Source: Sulfopaludibacter sp035606355
GTDB lineage: Bacteria; Acidobacteriota; Terriglobia; Bryobacterales; Bryobacteraceae
Assembly (NCBI GenBank): GCA_035606355.1
Contig: DATNFO010000025.1
Span: 1-64,000, forward strand
Direction of reading: 5' to 3'
DNA: 64,000 nt
Shown: in pieces, positions 31,312 through 42,753 of the stretch
How positions within the stretch are numbered: position 1 is the stretch's first letter
How the letters are laid out: every line of letters starts with the position of its first letter
Position numbers and translations under genes: made by a program
Notes under the pieces: generated by a model
What the model saw: only the letters and a program-made list of their open reading frames with translations
What the model was told of the DNA's origin: nothing
The model's database searches: none

Positions 31312-32502
31312 ATGAAAACAGTTACGCTTCTCGGTTCCACCGGCTCGATCGGAACCAACACTCTCGATGTGGTGCGGCGGACTCCACACCTCTACCGGGT
31401 GTACGGTTTGGCGGCGGGGCGGAACGTCGAGCTTCTGGCGGATCAGATCGTGGAATTCCGGCCGCGCATGGTGGTGGCCGCGACCTCTGAGGGCGTGGCG
31501 CGTCTCTATGAATGTCTGGAGAGCCGTGGATTCCCGCGGGCTGACTGGCCCGAACTGTTGACCGGGGACCCCGCTCTGGTCCAGGTTGCCACGGCTTCCG
31601 AAGTCGATTGCGTCATCTCCGCAATTGTCGGGGTTTCGGGACTGCGCGCCACCTACGAAGCTGTCCGGCGCGGCAAGCGCGTGGGACTGGCGAACAAAGA
31701 GGTCCTGGTTTCGGGCGGCAAACTGGTGATGGATGCGGTGCGGGAATGCGGAGCGGAACTGGTGCCCGTCGATAGCGAGCACAACGGCGCCCACCAGTGT
31801 TTGCGCGCGGGCAATCGGGAAGCGGTGGCTCGCCTGATACTGACCGCCTCGGGCGGACCCTTCCGCAACACTCCCAGAGAAAAGCTGGCGGACGTTACGC
31901 CGGAGCAGGCGCTGAATCACCCCACCTGGCGCATGGGGAATCGGATCACCATCGATTCCGCAACGCTGATGAACAAAGGTTTCGAGGTGATTGAGGCGTG
32001 CTGGCTGTTCGATTTTCCGCCGGCGCAGGTGGACGTGGTGATTCATCCACAGTCCAGCGTGCACGCCATGATCGAGTACAACGATGGCAGTGTGCTTGCG
32101 CAAATATCGGCTACGGATATGCGGATGCCGATCCAATATGCACTGACCTACCCCGACCGGCTGGAGGCGCCAGTTCCGAAAGTGGACTGGAATCAGGCGC
32201 GTACGTGGGAATTTCAGCCGCCGGACCTGGACAAGTTTCCGCTGCTGCGGCTGGCGTATCAATGCCAGGAAACGGGCGGCTCGGCCACTTGTACGCTGAA
32301 CGCCGCGGACGAGATTGCCGTCGAAGCATTTTTGCAGGGCAGAATCGGATTTTTACAAATTGCCGAAGTGGTGCGCGAGACGCTGGAGAAAGTCCCGTTC
32401 CGCACACCCCGGACGATTGACGACGTACTGGAGACTGACCGGGTGAGCCGGGCGGCCGCGCGCGAATTGGTGGCGGCGCGCGCCGGCGCGGTGACTGCGT
32501 AA
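31312..32502 (+). CDS. dxr: 1-deoxy-D-xylulose 5-phosphate reductoisomerase
   Basis: 396 residues. The NADPH-binding start is LLGSTGSIGTNTLDVV. The metal-binding acids lie in VPVDSEHN and in MNKGFEVIEA. The active-site loop LTASGGPFR and the HPTWRMG flap are intact. Just after SEHN the sequence is GAHQ, where most family members have AIFQ or a close variant. It converts DXP to MEP in the non-mevalonate isoprenoid pathway. It is followed after 6 bp by rseP, a common bacterial order. The upstream uppS/cdsA genes are missing and a structured non-coding stretch precedes it. Confidence 0.95.
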   Translation: MKTVTLLGSTGSIGTNTLDVVRRTPHLYRVYGLAAGRNVELLADQIVEFRPRMVVAATSEGVARLYECLESRGFPRADWPELLTGDPALVQVATASEVDCVISAIVGVSGLRATYEAVRRGKRVGLANKEVLVSGGKLVMDAVRECGAELVPVDSEHNGAHQCLRAGNREAVARLILTASGGPFRNTPREKLADVTPEQALNHPTWRMGNRITIDSATLMNKGFEVIEACWLFDFPPAQVDVVIHPQSSVHAMIEYNDGSVLAQISATDMRMPIQYALTYPDRLEAPVPKVDWNQARTWEFQPPDLDKFPLLRLAYQCQETGGSATCTLNAADEIAVEAFLQGRIGFLQIAEVVRETLEKVPFRTPRTIDDVLETDRVSRAAARELVAARAGAVTA

Positions 32503-32508
32503 TCTTAT

Positions 32509-33915
32509 ATGTTGCAGGCTCTCGAGAACATTTTGTGGTGGCTTGTCCTGATCGGGGTCATGATCATGATCCACGAGCTGGGGCATTTTTGGGCGGCGCG
32601 TTTCTTCGACGTCAAAGTGGAGATCTTCAGCTTCGGGTTCGGCCCGCGGCTCTTCGGTTTCCGGCGCGGGGAGACGGACTACCGGGTTTCGGCAGTGCCG
32701 TTCGGCGGCTACGTCAAAATGTTTGGCGAGCAGTTCGCCGATGAAACGGGGAAGCGCAGCGAGATACCGGGTTATGTCGCCGCCATGGGCAAACAGACGG
32801 CGATGCAGCTCGACGTGGGTAACCCGGACGATCCGCGCAGCCTTCTGAATAAGCCGCGCTGGCAGCGTCTGATCATCTCCGTCGCCGGGCCGTTTATGAA
32901 CGTGGTGCTGGCGATCGGTCTGCTCGCCGGCTTGTACACGGTGAAGTACGAAAAAGTCTCCGATGCCGACCTGGAAGCTGTAGTGGGCCACGTGGCGCCG
33001 GATTCGGCGGCGGCGAAAGCGGGGATTCAGGACGGCGACAAAATCGTGGCGCTGGATGGCAAAGCGAATCCCACGTGGGAAGACATAGGTCTCAAAGAGA
33101 TCGCCAGCGCGGGCCGCCCGATGCGCTTGAAAGTGGAGCGAGCGGGGCGGGTTTTCGATACCACGGTCACTCCTGTTTATAACGATCGCATGGGAATGGG
33201 CTACGCCGGCTGGGATGAGCGCGGGCAAATCGAGCTTGCCGGAATCGAGCCGAATTTCCCGGCGGAACGCGCCGGAATGAAACGCGGCGACGTGATTGTC
33301 GCGGTGAACGGGCAGCAAATTCACTCGAATTTGAAGTTTCGCGAGATCATCAACGGCAGCGGCGGCAAGCCTGTGACGATAGAGGTAGAGCGTAAGGGCA
33401 AGCCGGTAACAATGACTCTGCAGCCCGTGTATGCGAAAGTAGACGGACCGGCGAAGTGGATGATCGGTGTTCAGCCGCAGCAGAAACTGAACTTCATTAC
33501 GACGCGGCTGCCGCTGCCGCAAGCCATCGGCGAATCGATCCGGCAGAACGAAAAAGGCGCGATGCTGATTGCCGAAGTGCTGCGGGGCATGGTGGAGCGG
33601 CGCGTTTCTACCAAGACGCTGAGCGGGCCGATTGCGCTTGGCCAGATCTCGGGCGAGGCGGCGCGGCAGGGACCGAGCGCTTATTTCTCGCTGATGAGCA
33701 TGGTCAGCCTGAACCTGGCGATTTTCAACCTGCTGCCGATTCCGATTCTGGACGGCGGCACGATTCTCATGCTGCTGATCGAGATTATTATGCAGCGCGA
33801 CTTGAGCATCAATGTGAAGGAAGCGGTGTTCAAGGTGGGCTTCGTTTTCATCATGGTGATCATGGCACTGGTCATCTTCAACGACATTTCGAAACTGGTT
33901 TTACCTCCGGGTTAA
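32509..33915 (+). CDS. rseP: RIP zinc metalloprotease, site-2 protease family
   Basis: 468 residues. The zinc motif His22-Glu-Leu-Gly-His26 lies in the first membrane helix. Two tandem PDZ domains occupy about residues 150-320 (AAAKAGIQDGDKI and AERAGMKRGDVI). The C-terminal helix has NLLPIPILDGG with the third metal ligand Asp. It cleaves transmembrane substrates such as anti-sigma factors inside the membrane. It lies in a dxr-rseP-bshC-glucosidase run, with the dxr gap only 6 bp. Confidence 0.95.
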   Translation: MLQALENILWWLVLIGVMIMIHELGHFWAARFFDVKVEIFSFGFGPRLFGFRRGETDYRVSAVPFGGYVKMFGEQFADETGKRSEIPGYVAAMGKQTAMQLDVGNPDDPRSLLNKPRWQRLIISVAGPFMNVVLAIGLLAGLYTVKYEKVSDADLEAVVGHVAPDSAAAKAGIQDGDKIVALDGKANPTWEDIGLKEIASAGRPMRLKVERAGRVFDTTVTPVYNDRMGMGYAGWDERGQIELAGIEPNFPAERAGMKRGDVIVAVNGQQIHSNLKFREIINGSGGKPVTIEVERKGKPVTMTLQPVYAKVDGPAKWMIGVQPQQKLNFITTRLPLPQAIGESIRQNEKGAMLIAEVLRGMVERRVSTKTLSGPIALGQISGEAARQGPSAYFSLMSMVSLNLAIFNLLPIPILDGGTILMLLIEIIMQRDLSINVKEAVFKVGFVFIMVIMALVIFNDISKLVLPPG

Positions 33916-33971
33916 TGAACATCTGAATCTCCGAAGCTGCCGGAAACATCTGGTAACCTGATCAAGCGAAC

Positions 33972-35542
33972 ATGCACTGTACCTGCGTCCGCCACACCGA
34001 ACTGCCGAACACGTCGCGCTTGATGGCGGATGTCCTTTACAATCCAGAACGAACTCAGGGGTTTTACCCACACTGGCGGCGCGACCTGGAGGCGTACCGG
34101 GCGGCAGCGGCGCAGATCGAATTCAGCGAGGAGCAGCGCGCGCGGCTGGTAGATGCGCTGCGGGTGCGGAATTCCGGGAGCGCTGCGCTGGAACGGCTGG
34201 CGCGGCCGGGCACGGTCGCGGTCATGACGGGCCAGCAGGTGGGGCTGTTTTCCGGTCCGGCGTACACGGTTTATAAGGCGCTGCATGCGGCTAAGCTGGC
34301 GGCGTGGCTTACGGAAAACGGCATCGAAGCGGTTCCGGTGTTCTGGCTTGCTACCGAGGATCACGATTTCGCCGAAGTGAATCACGCGTGGGTGTATGGC
34401 GCGGACCACCTGCCCAAAAAACTCGAAATGCGGCGTGCGGCGACTGCGCAACCTGTCGGCGAAGTGACGCTGGCGTCGCCGCCGGTGGGCGAACTGCGGC
34501 ACCTGCTGCAGCCGATGCCGTTCGGCGACGAAGTGGCGGACGCTGTCGAAGAGTGTTACCGCGCGGGCAGCACCATGGGCAAGGCTTTCGGCGAATTGCT
34601 GGCGCGCATCGGCCAGGGGTTCGACATTCTGCAGGTGGACCCGATGCTGCCGGCGTTTCGCGAGCTGGCCGCACCGGCGCTGAAGGCTGCCGTGGAACAC
34701 GGGCCGGAGCTGACCGAGCGCGTGCTGGAGCGCAACAAGGAACTGGTCGCGGCCGGGTATCACGCGCAGGTTCACATGGAGGAACAGACCAGCCTGGTGT
34801 TCCTGCTGGAGAACGGAAAGCGTCTCGGGCTGCGCCGCAACGGTTCGGAATACGGACAGAACGGCCGCACGTTCACGGCGGCCGAGCTCGCCGGCCGCGC
34901 GGCATCGCTGTCGCCCAATGCGCTGCTGCGTCCGGTGGTGCAGGATTCCATGCTGCCGACGGTCGCGTATGTCGGGGGACCGGCGGAGGTGGCGTATCTG
35001 GCGCAATCGGCGGCGATTTACGAAGTGCTGCTGGGGCGTCAACCGGTGGCTGTGCCGCGCGCCGGGTTCACGATTTTGAGTGAGCGCAGTTGGGAGCTGA
35101 CACAGCGGTACGGATTGCAGCTCTCGGACTTTTTCTCCGGCGAAGATGTGCTCTGCGAGCGTGTGGCGTCGCGGCTGGTGCCTCCGGGATTGCACGACCG
35201 GGTGCGCGATGCGGCGGAGCGCGTGGACGGCGCGATCGGCGGATTGCAGCGCGAGCTGCTGGCTTTCGACCCGACGCTAGGGAAAGCGCTGGAGCGCAGC
35301 TCCCGCAAGATCCACTACCAGATTGAGAAGATGCAGGCCAAAACGGGTCGCGAGGCGATGCGCCGCAACGCGCGTGCGCAGGCGGACGCGGCTTCGCTCT
35401 ACGGTCTGATCTATCCGGAGCGGCACTTGCAGGAGCGGCTCTATTCCTATCTGCCGATTTTGGCGGAGCACGGCTGGGATCTCACCGGCCGGGTGTATGA
35501 TGCTTTGCAGCTAGACTGCGGCGACCACCGATTGATGATTGT

Positions 35543-35546
<4 letters not shown>
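33972..35546 (+). CDS. bshC: Bacillithiol biosynthesis cysteine-adding enzyme BshC
   Basis: 524 residues, family length. The block TGQQVGLFSGPAYTVYK and VPVFWLATEDHDFAEVN are characteristic, as are the later YVGGPAEVAYLAQ and the C-terminal QLDCGDHRLMIV. It adds cysteine to glucosaminyl-malate to make bacillithiol, the low-molecular-weight thiol of this and several other phyla. The other pathway genes, bshA and bshB, are not in the window. It overlaps the next gene by 4 bp (GTGA). Confidence 0.95.
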
Positions 35547-38161
<2,615 letters not shown>

Positions 38162-38208
38162 GGTTGAACCGTCTCCCTCTTTAGGGCGAAGCAGCCGAAA
38201 GTTGTTTT

Positions 38209-38236
38209 GCGACCGGGCCGGAGCCCGGTCGTTACT
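38209..38236. repeat. Palindromic repeat GCGACCGGGCCGGAGCCCGG at the korC 3' end
   Basis: A near-palindrome (GACCGGGC / GCCCGGTC) is followed by GTTAC. Relatives lie at 45043-45070 and 54904-54932, each exactly at the end of a minus-strand gene. Here the TTA of the repeat is the TAA stop of korC on the opposite strand. Confidence 0.8.
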
Positions 38237-38834
38237 CGGTTTCCAGTGCCAGTTCGGGCACCAGGACGTCCGGCATTTCGGCTCCGTAGGCGAAGCCTTT
38301 GTCGAACGCCTGGAGGTTCAGTTTCTGGAGCGCCGGCGGCACCGAATCGGCCACGGCCTGGCGGAGCGCGTCGGGATCGAGCAGATTGGCGACGGCTCCG
38401 AAGAAGCCGGTCATCACAATATTCAGCACCACTTTGCGGCCGAGTTCTTCGGCGAGGCGCGTGGCGGGTACTCCGAAGGCTTTCACGTTCGGCGGAAGCT
38501 TGCCGGGATCCACGAGCTCATTTTCGACGATCAGGATGCCGCCGGGTTTCAGTTCCGGCACGAACTTCCGGTATGCTTCCTGGCTCATGACCACCAGAAT
38601 GTCGGGCCGGGTGATGTACGGATAGAGGATGGGCTCGCTCGCGAGGATCACCTGGGCGCTGGAGGAGCCGCCGCGGGCTTCGGGTCCGAAGCTTTGCGTC
38701 ATGGTGGCGAAGCCGTCTTGAAAGAGGGCGTTGGCTTTGCCGATTACAGTAGCGGCGAGAATGACTCCCTGACCGCCGAAGCCGGCGACTCGAATTTCGG
38801 TGAACGGCACGGATTTCGTTATTCGCTGCAGCAT
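38232..38834 (-). CDS. korC: 2-oxoacid:ferredoxin oxidoreductase, gamma subunit
   Basis: 200 residues from ATG 38834. The open frame extends further upstream but only as a shadow of korB. The start EIRVAGFGGQGVILAA and the GPEARGGSSSAQVI block are the hallmarks of the gamma domain of this enzyme family. The KorABCD complex oxidatively decarboxylates a 2-oxoacid (2-oxoglutarate or a branched-chain relative) to the CoA thioester and reduced ferredoxin. It overlaps korB by 16 bp. The stop codon lies in a palindromic repeat. Confidence 0.9.
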   Translation of the reverse strand: MLQRITKSVPFTEIRVAGFGGQGVILAATVIGKANALFQDGFATMTQSFGPEARGGSSSAQVILASEPILYPYITRPDILVVMSQEAYRKFVPELKPGGILIVENELVDPGKLPPNVKAFGVPATRLAEELGRKVVLNIVMTGFFGAVANLLDPDALRQAVADSVPPALQKLNLQAFDKGFAYGAEMPDVLVPELALETE

Positions 38835-39718
38835 GTGACCTCCGGGATGGCGTAGCGGTCGCCGAGAGTTTCCGTCATCTGGTTTTGCAGGAGCTCGAGG
38901 TAGTCGGGGCGGTCGCGATCCACGAATTTGCCGACGACGATTTCGCCGCTCCTGGTGAGGTCGCACTCGCTGGTGCGCGCGCCGTGGCGGACCTTGCTCG
39001 CGTCCTTGTAATACTTCATGGTGTCCAGGCCGTCGCCCATTTTGTTGCGGCGCTGATACAGCGTGGGGCACGGCGAAATAACTTCGATGAAACAGAAGCC
39101 CTTTTTTGCGAGGACTTCCTGCATGGAGCGGGCGAGCTGCTTGACATGATACGTGGTCCAGCGCGCCACGTAGGCGGCGCCCGCCGCTTCCGCGAGAGAT
39201 ACCAGGTTGAAGGCCGGCTCGTAAACGCCATACGGGCTGGTCGCGCTGATGACTTTACCGGGAGTTGTGGGGGCCGTCTGGCCGCCCGTCATGGCGTAAG
39301 TGAGGTTATTGACGCAGATCACCTTGATGTCCATGTTGCGGCGGGCGGCGTGGATGAAGTGGTTGCCGCCGATGGCGAAGAGGTCGCCGTCCCCCGAGTA
39401 GACCACCACCTGAAGCTCCGGGTTCGAGAGCTTCAGGCCGGTAGCGAAGGGAATGGCGCGGCCGTGCGTGGTGTGGAACGAATCGAGCCGCGCATAGCCT
39501 GCAACGCGGCCGGTGCAGCCGATGCCGGAAACGACCGCCACCTTGTCCAGATTGGCTTGGGAATCCAGCAGCGCACGGGTGAAGCAGTTGACCGTGGTGC
39601 CGATTCCGCAGCCGGGGCACCAGATGTGCGGCATGCGGTCCATGCGGACGAACGGCTCGACGGGATTGCGGGCGTCCACCGGTATTTCGTAGGGAATTTC
39701 GAGCGTAGCTTCGTTCAT
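38819..39718 (-). CDS. korB: 2-oxoacid:ferredoxin oxidoreductase, beta (TPP-binding) subunit
   Basis: 299 residues. The thiamine-diphosphate motif GDGDLFAIGGNHFIHAARRN is clear, as are the cluster-binding cysteines in WCPGCGIG and GIGCTGR and one further downstream in the C-terminal half. Its start overlaps the korA stop by 4 bp. The subunit holds TPP and the proximal Fe-S cluster. Sequence alone cannot separate 2-oxoglutarate from pyruvate or isovalerate specificity; the D-A-B-C gene order and separate gamma favour the Kor/Vor type. Confidence 0.92.
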   Translation of the reverse strand: MNEATLEIPYEIPVDARNPVEPFVRMDRMPHIWCPGCGIGTTVNCFTRALLDSQANLDKVAVVSGIGCTGRVAGYARLDSFHTTHGRAIPFATGLKLSNPELQVVVYSGDGDLFAIGGNHFIHAARRNMDIKVICVNNLTYAMTGGQTAPTTPGKVISATSPYGVYEPAFNLVSLAEAAGAAYVARWTTYHVKQLARSMQEVLAKKGFCFIEVISPCPTLYQRRNKMGDGLDTMKYYKDASKVRHGARTSECDLTRSGEIVVGKFVDRDRPDYLELLQNQMTETLGDRYAIPEVTCCSE

Positions 39719-40872
39719 CGAACCGCCTCCTCAATGGCTTTCAGAATGGTCTCGGGCTGGTGGACCGTGCCTCCGGCGTGGCTGACCGGGATGACGCGGG
39801 CGCGTCCTGCGGCGGCGCGCTCGACCTCCTGGACCATTTGGCCCAGATTGAGCTCCGGAACGACGAAGGCTTTGACGCGAGCCGCCAGTTCAGCAATGTG
39901 CGGCGCGGGGAACGGCCAGGCCGAGATGATGCGGAATTTTCCGGCCTTGATCCCTTTTGCGCGGGCGAGCTGCACGGCGCGCTGCGCCACGCGCGATGTG
40001 ATGCCATAGGAGACGACGACTACTTCGGCATCGTCGAGATGTTCGGCTTCGAAGAGAGCGCGTTCTTTGGCGATGGGCGCGAGCTTGTCGTGCAGACGGC
40101 GGACGCTGCGGTCCTGGACGTCCACGGTCATGTTGGGGTAGCCGCGTTCGTCGTGCGTGAGACCCGTGACGTGGAAGCGGTAGCCGTCTCCGGCTTTGAC
40201 CATGTCGGGGACCTTGTCGGATTGCGGCTCAAAGAGGCGGAACGTCTCGGCGGGTTCTTTCGTGAAGCGGCGGGGCGTGACGGCGATCTGATCGGCTTCC
40301 GGGATCACCACCTTTTCGGTCATGTGGCCGACGCATTCGTCGAGCATCATCATGACGGGGGTGCGGAACTCTTCGGCGAGGTTGAACGCGGTGACGGTGA
40401 GGTCGAAGCATTCCTGGGGAGAGTTGGGGCAGAGGGCGATGATGCTGTAATCGCCGTGGGAGCCCCACTTGGCCTGCATCATATCGGCTTGGGCCGGCAG
40501 GGTGGGGAGTCCGGTGGAGGGTCCGCCGCGCTGCACGTTGACGAACACGCAGGGCGTTTCGGTCATGGCGGCGTAGCCGATGTGCTCCATCATTAAGGAG
40601 AAGCCGGGGCCGGAAGTGACCGTGAAGGCTTTAGCGCCGCCCCAGACCGCGCCTTGTATGGCTATGGAAGCGGCGAGCTCGTCTTCCATTTGGATGAAGA
40701 TGCCGCCGACCGTGGGGATGCGCCAGGCGAAACGTTCGACGACCTCGGTTGAGGGCGTGATGGGGTATCCTGCGGAAAATCGCGCACCGGCTGCGAGTGT
40801 TCCCTCACAGCAGGCGTGATCGCCGTCGAGAAAATGGACACCGGTGAGTACACCTTTGGGGTCAGCGTGCAT
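39715..40872 (-). CDS. korA: 2-oxoacid:ferredoxin oxidoreductase, alpha subunit
   Basis: 385 residues from ATG 40872 (MHADPKGVLTG); longer readings begin in korD. The segment SAGYPITPSTEV, the glycine-rich TSGPGFSLM and the VNVQRGGPSTGLPT block are diagnostic of the alpha subunit that forms the substrate and CoA site. The C-terminal Rossmann-like domain (ITSRVAQRAVQLARAKG) completes it. It overlaps korD by 11 bp, so the four genes are translated as one unit. Confidence 0.92.
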   Translation of the reverse strand: MHADPKGVLTGVHFLDGDHACCEGTLAAGARFSAGYPITPSTEVVERFAWRIPTVGGIFIQMEDELAASIAIQGAVWGGAKAFTVTSGPGFSLMMEHIGYAAMTETPCVFVNVQRGGPSTGLPTLPAQADMMQAKWGSHGDYSIIALCPNSPQECFDLTVTAFNLAEEFRTPVMMMLDECVGHMTEKVVIPEADQIAVTPRRFTKEPAETFRLFEPQSDKVPDMVKAGDGYRFHVTGLTHDERGYPNMTVDVQDRSVRRLHDKLAPIAKERALFEAEHLDDAEVVVVSYGITSRVAQRAVQLARAKGIKAGKFRIISAWPFPAPHIAELAARVKAFVVPELNLGQMVQEVERAAAGRARVIPVSHAGGTVHQPETILKAIEEAVR

Positions 40873-41080
40873 AACGAGCTCCGAAAATGGCGAAGTCGGG
40901 GCAGTACATGCCGCAGAGGTCGCAGCCGCTGCATTTCTCGGCATTGACTACCTTCGGCGGGTGATAGCCCTTGGAATTGTAGGCGGGTGAAAGAGATAAG
41001 ACCTTAGTGGGGCAGAATTCCACACAGAATCCGCAGCCCTTACAATGCTCGGCGGTGATGGCGACGAAGCCTTTGGCCAT
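40862..41080 (-). CDS. korD: Ferredoxin-like subunit of the 2-oxoacid oxidoreductase
   Basis: 72 residues from ATG 41080 with GAGGAG 6 nt upstream. Two complete CxxCxxCxxxCP sets (CKGCGFCVEFCP and CSGCDLCGMYCP) bind two [4Fe-4S] clusters, giving the electron outlet of the complex. The reading frame stays open upstream into the decayed PEP-CTERM gene at 41190-41830, so a fused read-through product is possible in principle, but the strong ribosome binding site marks the real start. Confidence 0.92.
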   Translation of the reverse strand: MAKGFVAITAEHCKGCGFCVEFCPTKVLSLSPAYNSKGYHPPKVVNAEKCSGCDLCGMYCPDFAIFGARYAR

Positions 41081-41189
41081 AAATCGCTCCTCTGTTGAGA
41101 TCGCCGAAAGAGGAGCACGCGACAGGCCAAAGAGGATAATCAGGGCAGAATAGGTGAAATTGGGACGGGCGGCCTCCTGGAAGGAGGAC

Positions 41190-41830
41190 AGCTGGGTATT
41201 AAGGGCGCGGAGGCGCTTGACGGCGGGGATGCCGAGGAGACCGACCGCGAGGAAGCCGAAGGAAGCCGGTTCGGGGGTGGTAGTCGTAATGGTGGCCGTG
41301 CCGAGGTTCAGGCTGACATTGTCGAGGGCGCAGTTGTTGGCGCTGTTGACGGTTGTGTCCGTAAAGACGACCCTGGTGGACGTGCTGGTAGCGGTGAAGT
41401 TGAGGGGCACGCCGAAACCCCACACGCCATCGTTGGAAAGGTGTTGTTGACGGAGTTGATGAGGTTGTTGGAGGCGTCGAAGACCGCAACGTTGTTGCGC
41501 TGGTCGCAGACCCCGCACCCGCTCTGCTGGGTGGTCAGCTCATAGGTGAAGTTGTATGCCTGGCCGATGACGGTGTCGAAGGTTTGCTGGAGGGTGCCTC
41601 CGGTGCTTGCGAGGTGGCCCCAACTGATGTAGTAGCTCCCGTCGGCAGGCGCGATGACGTCCTCAGAGTCCTCGTAAAGCTGGGTGCCAGTACAAGTGCT
41701 TGCATTGTTGATCCAGCCGGTAACAAACGGGTCGTTGCAGCCCAGAATCTGGCGGATGGGAGCCCCGCCGGGGGATTCGAAGCTGCCGTTGGTAGCCGTT
41801 CCTGTGACTGAAGGACGTGTTCTTTACAGC
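41190..41830 (-). pseudogene. Decayed PEP-CTERM protein gene (truncated and frameshifted)
   Basis: Minus-strand translation gives a secreted-type domain starting TGTATNGSFESPGG (DUF642-like), running through YEDSEDVIAPADGSYYISWG to NNLINSVNNTF. A single-base shift then occurs at a run TTTCC (near 41437), after which the frame continues NDGVWGFGVPLNFTATS to the sorting signal TPEPASFGF plus a hydrophobic helix. No signal peptide or start codon exists upstream: a TAA interrupts the frame near 41830. The normal stop after the basic tail is also missing, so the frame runs into korD. A sequencing error could explain the shift but not the missing N-terminus. Confidence 0.75.
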
Positions 41831-41859
41831 CCCCGAGCACCAGTACTCGCGGGTAGTAC

Positions 41860-42708
41860 CTAGGTTTTGGATGCGGCGTTATAAAAGCTGGCTCCGAGGA
41901 TCAGCAGGCCTCCGGCGATTGACCAGACCGCGGGTGTTTCGCCGTGGACGAGCCAAGTCCAAATCGGATTCAGGGCGGGTTCGACCATCAGCAGGGCGGA
42001 GGCTTCGACGGCGCGGACGTGGCGCATGCCGCGCACCAGACACAGGTACGCAATCCCGATCTGCACGATGCCGAGGTAGAGCAGCGCGGAAAAGTCTCTA
42101 GTCGAGATGGCGGCCGTGGGGAGCGCCATCGGCAGGGCTGCCAGGCAGGCGAGGAGATTGCCGAGGGCTACTGTGGCGGTTGCCGATTGATGCGCGCTGC
42201 CGCGGGCCAGGAAGCGCAGTCCGGTGAGCATCAGGGCGTAGAACAGGCCGCTGAGAAGCGCGATGAGGTTTCCGCGGTGCGGATCGGGGGCGGTGACGGC
42301 GGCGGGCGCGGAACCGGCGAAGAAACACGCAATGCCGGCGCAGACGGCCGCCACGAAGGCGAGGTCGCGGCGGCGTATCGGCTCGTGGAGCACGAACGGG
42401 CCGAGCAGCAGCACGTAAAGCGGCGCGGTGGATTGCAGAAAGATGGTGTTCGCGGCAGTGGTGAGGCGGTTGGCCAGGACGAAGCTGACGAGTGTGGCGG
42501 CGTAGCAGGCGGCTACCGGGAGCATGCGCAGGCTCCAGCCGCGCCGCGTTTCGGGGATGGCGGCGAGCAGGAAGACGGTCGCGATGCCGGAACGGAAGGC
42601 CGCGATTTGCCAACCGGTAAGAGCGGGCGCTTTGATGGCCGCGCCACCGGTGGAAAAGAGGACGGCGGCGGCAATCAGGAGGAGGCGTGCGCGGAGGGGT
42701 GAGGTCAA
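41860..42708 (-). CDS. DMT-superfamily (EamA) transporter
   Basis: About 282 residues if started at the TTG at 42706-42708; the open frame is longer but upstream residues are Arg-rich shadow sequence, and no good ribosome binding site marks the start. About ten hydrophobic helices form two EamA repeats, the second starting near GNLIALLSGLFYALML. The C-terminal repeat includes SALLMVEPALNPIWTW, typical of drug/metabolite exporters. The substrate is unknown. It is divergent from the PLP enzyme gene at 42754. Confidence 0.82.
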   Translation of the reverse strand: MTSPLRARLLLIAAAVLFSTGGAAIKAPALTGWQIAAFRSGIATVFLLAAIPETRRGWSLRMLPVAACYAATLVSFVLANRLTTAANTIFLQSTAPLYVLLLGPFVLHEPIRRRDLAFVAAVCAGIACFFAGSAPAAVTAPDPHRGNLIALLSGLFYALMLTGLRFLARGSAHQSATATVALGNLLACLAALPMALPTAAISTRDFSALLYLGIVQIGIAYLCLVRGMRHVRAVEASALLMVEPALNPIWTWLVHGETPAVWSIAGGLLILGASFYNAASKT

Positions 42709-42753
42709 TTCAATATGGTATCGGGAGCGGCTTGGAAATGTTACGGTCAAGAG

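Noticed and set aside
38835..39071. N-terminal extension of the gamma subunit of the 2-oxoacid oxidoreductase
   Set aside because: The extra residues lie within korB in another frame, and the family start EIRVAGFGGQG begins shortly after ATG 38834.
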